From the NCBI RefSeq assembly GCF_003074055.1, contig NZ_CP029043.1:248001-312000 (forward strand): DNA of 64,000 nt, written 5' to 3'. The DNA comes from Streptomyces nigra (GTDB taxonomy: Bacteria; Actinomycetota; Actinomycetes; Streptomycetales; Streptomycetaceae). Positions 59,743 through 64,000 of this stretch are shown piece by piece (the stretch's first letter is position 1; each line of letters begins with the position of its first letter). Position numbers and translations under genes: made by a program. Below the pieces are notes generated by a model. The model had not been told where the DNA came from. It ran no database searches and saw only the letters and a program-made list of their open reading frames with translations.

Positions 59743-60150
59743 ATGGGGATCAGTGACAGCGAGGGCGTTCAGTACCTGCGGTTCCAGTCGCCGCATCGCA
59801 ACGACCGAGGTCGGTTCACCGGCGTCTTCGGCCTCGTGAACAACCTCGCTCGGGAGGGCAGGCTGTCGGAGGAGCAGGAGGCGTTCCGGCGCCTCAACAA
59901 CAAGTGGTACGACGCGGCGTACACCGACCCCTCGACCGTCGACCCCACCGTCTACGACGACGAGGTCAACCCGGGTGCCGCGGCGTGGTTCAAGCCGTCG
60001 GCCACGCATCTCCTCGCTCGCGTCCCCGGCTATCTGGAGATCCTGTCCGCGCATGGCGTCGACTGCCGGGTGCTGCGTTCCACGGATCCGGGACAGGTCG
60101 TCTACGAGGACGACGTGCAGATCGTCGTCGTGCCGTACGCGCACAGCTGA
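59743..60150 (+). CDS. Conserved hypothetical protein
   Basis: The ATG with GAGG upstream gives 135 residues. The protein is soluble, with GRFTGVFGLVNNLAREGRLS and a conserved-looking WYDAAYTDPSTVDPTVYDDE segment, ending in a short beta strand (VQIVVVPY). Similar proteins are widespread in actinomycetes as unnamed families; I cannot name a function. It is convergent with the TetR gene, with a gap of six bases. Confidence 0.75.
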   Translation: MGISDSEGVQYLRFQSPHRNDRGRFTGVFGLVNNLAREGRLSEEQEAFRRLNNKWYDAAYTDPSTVDPTVYDDEVNPGAAAWFKPSATHLLARVPGYLEILSAHGVDCRVLRSTDPGQVVYEDDVQIVVVPYAHS

Positions 60151-60156
60151 GGGCGC

Positions 60157-60756
60157 TCAGTCGAGTGCGTGCGCCCGGCATGTCTCCAGGATCTCGTCGG
60201 ACAGCCCGGGCTCGACGTGCCGCACCGCGCGGGCGAGCACCATCGCGCCGACCATCTGGCTGAGCAGCAGGACCGCCCGCTCGCGGGCCTCCCGCGGAGA
60301 CAACGCCTCGTCCGCCTCGCGCGCGAACTCTCCGGCGAATCCCGCCAGATAGCCCTCCACGCCACCCGTGTACGAGCGCTGAATCGTCTCGTCGTGGCGT
60401 CCGGCGTCGATCACCAGGGAGGCGGAGGGGCAGCCTCCGTCCGGGGCGTCGCGGTGCTCGGCCGAGAGATAGTCGTCCACCACCCTCCGCAGCGGTGAGC
60501 CGGTGGGCTCGTCACCCGCCTCCACGGCCTGCGCCAGCACGCCCAGGGACGACGCGAAGGACGCGTTGCAGACCTCCGCGGCCAGGTCGTCCTTGGACGC
60601 GAAGTGGTTGTAGAAGCCGCCGTGGGTCAGGCCCGCCTCCTTCATCAGGTCGGCGATCCCGACGGCGTCGATGCCCTGTGCGCGGAACAGGCGCCCGGCC
60701 GCCTCGACGATGTTCTGCCGGTTTCTGGCCTTCTCTTCCTTGGTGATCCGTGGCAT
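60157..60756 (-). CDS. TetR-family regulator of the reductase pair
   Basis: The 199-residue protein has the helix-turn-helix VGIADLMKEAGLTHGGFYNH (residues ~32-51) followed by FASKDDLAAEVC. The HGGFYNHF recognition helix and the C-terminal GGCPSASLVIDAGRHD belong to the branch that usually represses neighbouring oxidoreductases. It is divergent from the F420/NADP-type reductase and OYE genes, with the palindrome ATCATTA-CTT-TAATGAT between them. Confidence 0.9.
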   Translation of the reverse strand: MPRITKEEKARNRQNIVEAAGRLFRAQGIDAVGIADLMKEAGLTHGGFYNHFASKDDLAAEVCNASFASSLGVLAQAVEAGDEPTGSPLRRVVDDYLSAEHRDAPDGGCPSASLVIDAGRHDETIQRSYTGGVEGYLAGFAGEFAREADEALSPREARERAVLLLSQMVGAMVLARAVRHVEPGLSDEILETCRAHALD

Positions 60757-60810
60757 GCCCGCTCTCCTTCGCCGACCGCACCGCGTTTGACGTTTTCAAG
60801 GTTACCTCTC

Positions 60811-60845
60811 ATCATTACTTTAATGATGCTCGTCATTAAAATCGG
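60811..60845. promoter_or_regulatory. TetR operator between regulator and reductase genes
   Basis: ATCATTA-CTT-TAATGAT (60811-60827) is a perfect 7-bp inverted repeat in an AT-rich patch. A third half-site, GTCATTAAAAT, begins at 60832, just before the reductase gene. It probably blocks both divergent promoters. Confidence 0.65.
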
Positions 60846-60854
60846 AGCTCCCTG

Positions 60855-61457
60855 ATGAAGATCGGCATGCTCGGAGCCGGGACCATCGCCCAGGCCATCG
60901 CCCGGCACGCGGTCCGGCACGGCCACGAGGTCGTCCTCAGCAACAGCCGAGGACCCGACTCCCTGGCCCCCTTGGTGCAGGACCTCGGCCCGCTCGCGTC
61001 CGCCGCGACCCCCGCCGAAGCCGCCACCGCGGACCTCGTCGTCCTCGCGGTCGGCTGGCCGCACGTCCCCGATGTGGCCGCCCGACTCCCGTCCCTGGAA
61101 GGGACGGTCGTCGTCGACGCCACCAATCAGTTCGCCACCCTGCACCCGCGCCCGACGGTCGCCGACCTGGGCGATCTCACCGGCAGCGAATACGTGGCCT
61201 CGCTCCTCCCCGGCGCCCGCGTGGTGAAGGCCTTCAACTCCCTGTTCGCGGGGTACATCGCGCCCGATCCGCGCCATGAGGCCGGCCGACAGGTGCTGTT
61301 CCTGGCCGGTGACGACGCCGACGCCAAGGACACCGTGGTGCGGCTGACCTCGGAGTTCGGCTTCGCGCCCGTCGACGTCGGCGGCCTGCGCGAAGGAGGC
61401 CGCCTCCTCCAGCTCGGGGGCCCGCTGTCCGGCCTCCACGTCCTCAAGCAGGACTGA
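60855..61457 (+). CDS. NAD(P)/F420-dependent oxidoreductase-type protein
   Basis: The 200-residue protein is one Rossmann domain starting MKIGMLGAGTIAQAIARHAV with the GAGTIA dinucleotide loop, then HEVVLSNSRGPDSL (NADP-type specificity region) and VVKAFNSLFAGYI. It belongs to the F420:NADP oxidoreductase-like/ProC-fold family (NADP_bind). It is 37 bp upstream of the OYE gene and under the same TetR control. Probable role: supply or use of reducing equivalents, or a dehydrogenase of unknown substrate. Confidence 0.87.
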   Translation: MKIGMLGAGTIAQAIARHAVRHGHEVVLSNSRGPDSLAPLVQDLGPLASAATPAEAATADLVVLAVGWPHVPDVAARLPSLEGTVVVDATNQFATLHPRPTVADLGDLTGSEYVASLLPGARVVKAFNSLFAGYIAPDPRHEAGRQVLFLAGDDADAKDTVVRLTSEFGFAPVDVGGLREGGRLLQLGGPLSGLHVLKQD

Positions 61458-61494
61458 CCCCCTCCCCCAACTCCCCTTCAGGAGACAGAACTTC

Positions 61495-62622
61495 ATGTCC
61501 GACCAGACCCCGGCCCCCGCCACCACCCAGCCCCTCCTGCGCCCCGTCCGTCTGGGCGCGCTCGAACTGCCCAACCGGGTCGTCATGGCACCCATGACCC
61601 GCGCCCGGGCCGCCAACCCCGAGCTGACCCCCACCGATCTGCACGCCACCTACTACACCCAGCGCGCGAGCGCCGGTCTGCTCATCAGCGAGGGGACCTG
61701 GGTCAACCCGGACGCGATCGGCTACATCCACGTCCCCGGCATCTACACCGACGCCCAGACCGCCGGCTGGGCCCAGGTCACCGACGCCGTGCACGCGGCG
61801 GGAGGCCGGATCGTCTCCCAGATCGGCCATCTCGGCGCGGTCTCGCACCCGGACCACCAGGGCGGCCGTCTCCCCGTCGGCCCCTCGGCCGTCAACCCCC
61901 AGGAGATGTCCTTCACCCCGGACGGCCCGAAGGCCACCGTCACGCCCCGCGCCCTGACGAGCGCGGAGATCGCGGACACGATCCGCAGCTACCGGCAGGC
62001 CGCCGCCAACGCCCGGCGCGCCGGGTTCGACGGCCTGGAGATCCACGCGCAGGGGTCCCATCTCATCGCCCAGTTCCTCAACCCCCGCCTCAACCAGCGC
62101 ACCGACGCCTACGGCGGCACCAGTGAGAAGCGCGCCCAGCTCCTCCTCGACCTCGTGGACGCGGTGAGCGACGTGTGGGGCGGCGAGCGGGTCGGCGTCA
62201 AGCTCTCCCCGTACTGGAACGGCGGGCCCACCTTCACGGCGGACGCCGACACACTGGCCGACTACGACCTGCTGCTGAAGCGCCTCGACGACAGCGACCT
62301 GGCCTACCTCCACCTCGTCGGCCCGGCCCCCGGCTCGGACACCGACGACACCCTCACCGCGTTCAGCCGATTCCGCTCCCACTACGGCGGCTCCGTCATC
62401 GCCAACCTCGGCTTCACCCAGGCGACCGGCAACGACCTCCTCGAACGGCGGCTCGCCGACGCGGTGTCCTTCGGCGCCCCCTTCATCGCCAATCCGGACC
62501 TCGTCGAGCGCTTCACACACGGACACCCCCTCGCCGAGGGCGACCGCGACACGTACTACGCCGGTGGAGTGAAGGGGTACACGGACTACCCGGCCGTGAC
62601 CGGCTCCCAGCACGGCCGTTGA
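61495..62622 (+). CDS. Old Yellow Enzyme-family alkene reductase
   Basis: The 375-residue FMN enzyme has the OYE barrel: NRVVMAPMTRARA at the start, LLISEGTWVNPDAIGY, QIGHLGAVSHPDHQGG, QFLNPRLNQRTDAYGGTSEK and RFTHGHPLAEGDRDTYYAGG. It reduces activated C=C bonds with NAD(P)H. One oddity is that the substrate-anchoring motif reads HAQGSHL instead of the usual H-x-x-H/N-G-Y-L. The second His/Asn is therefore Gly, and a His sits where Tyr is expected. It is co-transcribed with the reductase upstream. Confidence 0.92.
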   Translation: MSDQTPAPATTQPLLRPVRLGALELPNRVVMAPMTRARAANPELTPTDLHATYYTQRASAGLLISEGTWVNPDAIGYIHVPGIYTDAQTAGWAQVTDAVHAAGGRIVSQIGHLGAVSHPDHQGGRLPVGPSAVNPQEMSFTPDGPKATVTPRALTSAEIADTIRSYRQAAANARRAGFDGLEIHAQGSHLIAQFLNPRLNQRTDAYGGTSEKRAQLLLDLVDAVSDVWGGERVGVKLSPYWNGGPTFTADADTLADYDLLLKRLDDSDLAYLHLVGPAPGSDTDDTLTAFSRFRSHYGGSVIANLGFTQATGNDLLERRLADAVSFGAPFIANPDLVERFTHGHPLAEGDRDTYYAGGVKGYTDYPAVTGSQHGR

Positions 62623-62747
62623 GCGCCTGCTCTCATCCGAGCATCATCCGAACGTCCTCCCGAGGCAATGAAGCCGGCGTTCTGGGCACCCGCTTCTGCA
62701 GCGCGTGACACAAGGCACTGACGACGGGACAGAGGAGTGGCGTTCGG

Positions 62748-63149
62748 ATGAGCAACCTCACCGGATGGGAGCAGGCGCTCGAGCGGGTCGGAGGACGGCT
62801 GTTCGAGCGGTGGTTCCGCAAGGAACCGGTCGAACTGGTGGCCGCGCTGCGGCGCGAGTGCGACCGGCATGCGGTGGTGTGCAGCGAGAGCCGTGTCGTG
62901 GTCCCCAACGCATACGACGTGGAGCTCGCCGAGCACGTCCACGCAGAACTCGGCGGCCACCGCTCCCGGGTGGGGCAGGTGCTCACCGACAAGCTCGCGC
63001 AGTACGGCGCGCACCGCGGCTACGAGTGGGCGGGACCCCTGGCCGTGCACGTGACCACGTCCCGTGACGTGCCCAACGACCGCTACCGGGTGTCGAGCCG
63101 GGCCATGGCCCATGTGAGCGCCGTCGGCTTCCCCTCCGTCAGCGGCTGA
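62748..63149 (+). CDS. DUF3662 domain protein (FhaA N-terminal-like)
   Basis: The 133-residue protein starts MSNLTGWEQALERVGGRLFE and has VELVAALRRECDRHAVVCSE and SRVVVPNAYDVELAEHVHAE, the DUF3662 domain normally fused to an FHA domain in FhaA. Here it stands alone, without FHA. In FhaA the domain takes part in cell-wall kinase signalling. A stand-alone copy might compete with or anchor the same partners; this is speculative. Confidence 0.85.
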   Translation: MSNLTGWEQALERVGGRLFERWFRKEPVELVAALRRECDRHAVVCSESRVVVPNAYDVELAEHVHAELGGHRSRVGQVLTDKLAQYGAHRGYEWAGPLAVHVTTSRDVPNDRYRVSSRAMAHVSAVGFPSVSG

Positions 63150-63332
63150 CTTCGGCCGCACTGACGACCCGCTGAGCGGCATCTATAAGTTTCCTTATGG
63201 CTCTCGGAATGTCAGTGGAAGATCGGTGATGGATCGTGGGGTTGTTCCCATCAGCCGCCGGGCACCCCGTCCGGACGGTGCGCGGGTTCACCGCGTGACA
63301 TCCGTTTCCCACTGACAAGGCCAGGCCTACTC

Positions 63333-64000
63333 ATGTCGAAGATCCTCATGGTCGTCTCCGCCGCCACGACGCTGGAGCTCGCCGACGGTTCCGCCCACCC
63401 GACCGGCTTCTGGGCCGAGGAGGTCGCCGCCTCCCACCGTGTGCTGACGGCCGCCGGGGCGACCGTGGACATCGCCACGCCGGGTGGCGCGAAGCCCACC
63501 GTGGACGCCCTCAGCCTGAGCGAGCAGGGCGGCGTCTCCCCGGCCGACGCCGCCGAGTTCGAGTCGTACCTCGCCGGTATCGCCGACACGCTCGCGGCTC
63601 CGCTGTCGCTGTCCGACGTCACGCTGGACGACTACGACACGGTCTACATCCCCGGCGGCCACGCGCCGATGACCGACCTCGCCCAGGACGCCGACCTCGG
63701 CCGTCTGCTGAACCAGGCCGCCGCGCGGGGCAAGACGGTGGCCGCCCTGTGCCACGGTGTCGCCGGTCTGCTCAGCGCCACCAAGGAGGACGGCACCTTC
63801 ACCTTCGCCGGTCGCGCGCTGACGTCGTTCACCGACGAGGAGGAGAACCAGGGCGGCCTCGGCGCCGACACGCCGTACTACGTCGAGTCCCGGCTGCGTG
63901 AGCGCGGCGCGGACGTCCGTACCGGTGCCGCCTGGAGCAGCACGGTCGTCGTGGACGGCAATCTGATCACCGGTCAGAACCCGCAGTCGAGCACGGCGAC
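63333..64000 (+). CDS. DJ-1/PfpI-family protein (Hsp31-like), 3' end outside window
   Basis: At least 222 residues are visible and the frame runs off the end of the window. The fold is the type 1 glutamine amidotransferase-like DJ-1/PfpI family: SKILMVVSAATTLELADG at the start, ATPGGAKPTVD, DTVYIPGGHAPMTDL (with the conserved Gly-Gly-His) and nucleophile Cys in VAALCHGVAGLL. LGADTPYYVESRLRERGAD is typical of Hsp31-like glyoxalase III/chaperones. A weak ribosome-binding site precedes the ATG. Confidence 0.9.
   Translation, partial: MSKILMVVSAATTLELADGSAHPTGFWAEEVAASHRVLTAAGATVDIATPGGAKPTVDALSLSEQGGVSPADAAEFESYLAGIADTLAAPLSLSDVTLDDYDTVYIPGGHAPMTDLAQDADLGRLLNQAAARGKTVAALCHGVAGLLSATKEDGTFTFAGRALTSFTDEEENQGGLGADTPYYVESRLRERGADVRTGAAWSSTVVVDGNLITGQNPQSSTA

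Noticed and set aside
27033..63149. Secondary-metabolite cluster
   Set aside because: Acyl-CoA synthetase, BtrH-like protein, methyltransferase and monooxygenase relic are scattered. No carrier protein, PKS, NRPS, terpene or RiPP core gene is visible.

Overview
The window is typical Streptomyces chromosome. GC content and third-position GC are very high, and most ribosome-binding sites are GGAGG-like. There are many TetR, XRE/MmyB-type and LacI regulators, several Tat-type signal peptides, and a TTA (bldA-type) codon in at least one gene. The closest call to a known protein is the GH11 xylanase XlnC. I see no tRNA, rRNA, CRISPR array, prophage or PKS/NRPS cluster. The number of relics, frameshifted genes and small regulator-enzyme pairs suggests an accessory or arm-proximal region.

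Region 1 (1-16 kb) is mostly plant-polysaccharide use. It has a sugar-acid dehydratase (cut by the window edge) with an FAH-fold partner, an XRE regulator divergent from an SDR, and a LacI regulator divergent from an SBP-permease-permease-GH3 operon laid out like a xylobiose/beta-xylosidase operon. A Tat-secreted GH11 xylanase follows. CGAAA/TTTCG boxes occur in front of both the operon and the xylanase gene. Region 2 (16-27 kb) is mixed: a frameshifted membrane protein, a SpoIIE-type phosphatase, a decayed repeat protein whose 3' end is a 46-bp tandem repeat, small oxidoreductases, and a compact editing-less threonyl-tRNA synthetase preceded by a Thr-rich leader peptide and mutually exclusive hairpins. 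After it come a truncated divergent qor/tetR pair, a 56-codon gene and a GAF membrane protein.

Region 3 (27-34 kb) looks like a hydroxycinnamate module: a GAF-PucR regulator divergent from an MFS carrier, an acyl-CoA synthetase and a secreted tannase/feruloyl esterase. Region 4 (34-44.7 kb) holds a BtrH-like protein, a secreted hydrolase, an internally deleted barstar-like relic, a methyltransferase, an acetyltransferase, a TetR-MFS pair with matching operators, an APC permease, and an NmrA-like protein with a TetR. Region 5 (44.7-54.4 kb) carries a MurNAc PTS permease, MurQ, a large FAD/Fe-S D-lactate dehydrogenase-type enzyme and an RpiR regulator. Paired TGAAA-N5-TTTCA sites, about 30 bp apart, precede both murQ and the dehydrogenase. 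An ECF41-type sigma factor with an NAD(P)-binding partner and a CdiI-type immunity protein lie within it.

Region 6 (54.4-58.6 kb) is a cell-envelope stress unit: response regulator, histidine kinase, D,D-carboxypeptidase and a VanJ/StaP-like membrane phosphatase. Region 7 (58.8-64 kb) has a relic FAD monooxygenase, small hypothetical genes, and a TetR divergent from an F420/NADP-type reductase plus an Old Yellow Enzyme. A DUF3662 protein and a DJ-1/PfpI-family gene (cut by the window edge) close the window.

Two ~165-bp palindromic elements (near 14.8 and 40.9 kb) share core blocks at identical spacing while their stems differ in a compensated way. They are the clearest unexplained structure. 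All calls come from reading the sequence alone; no database search was run.
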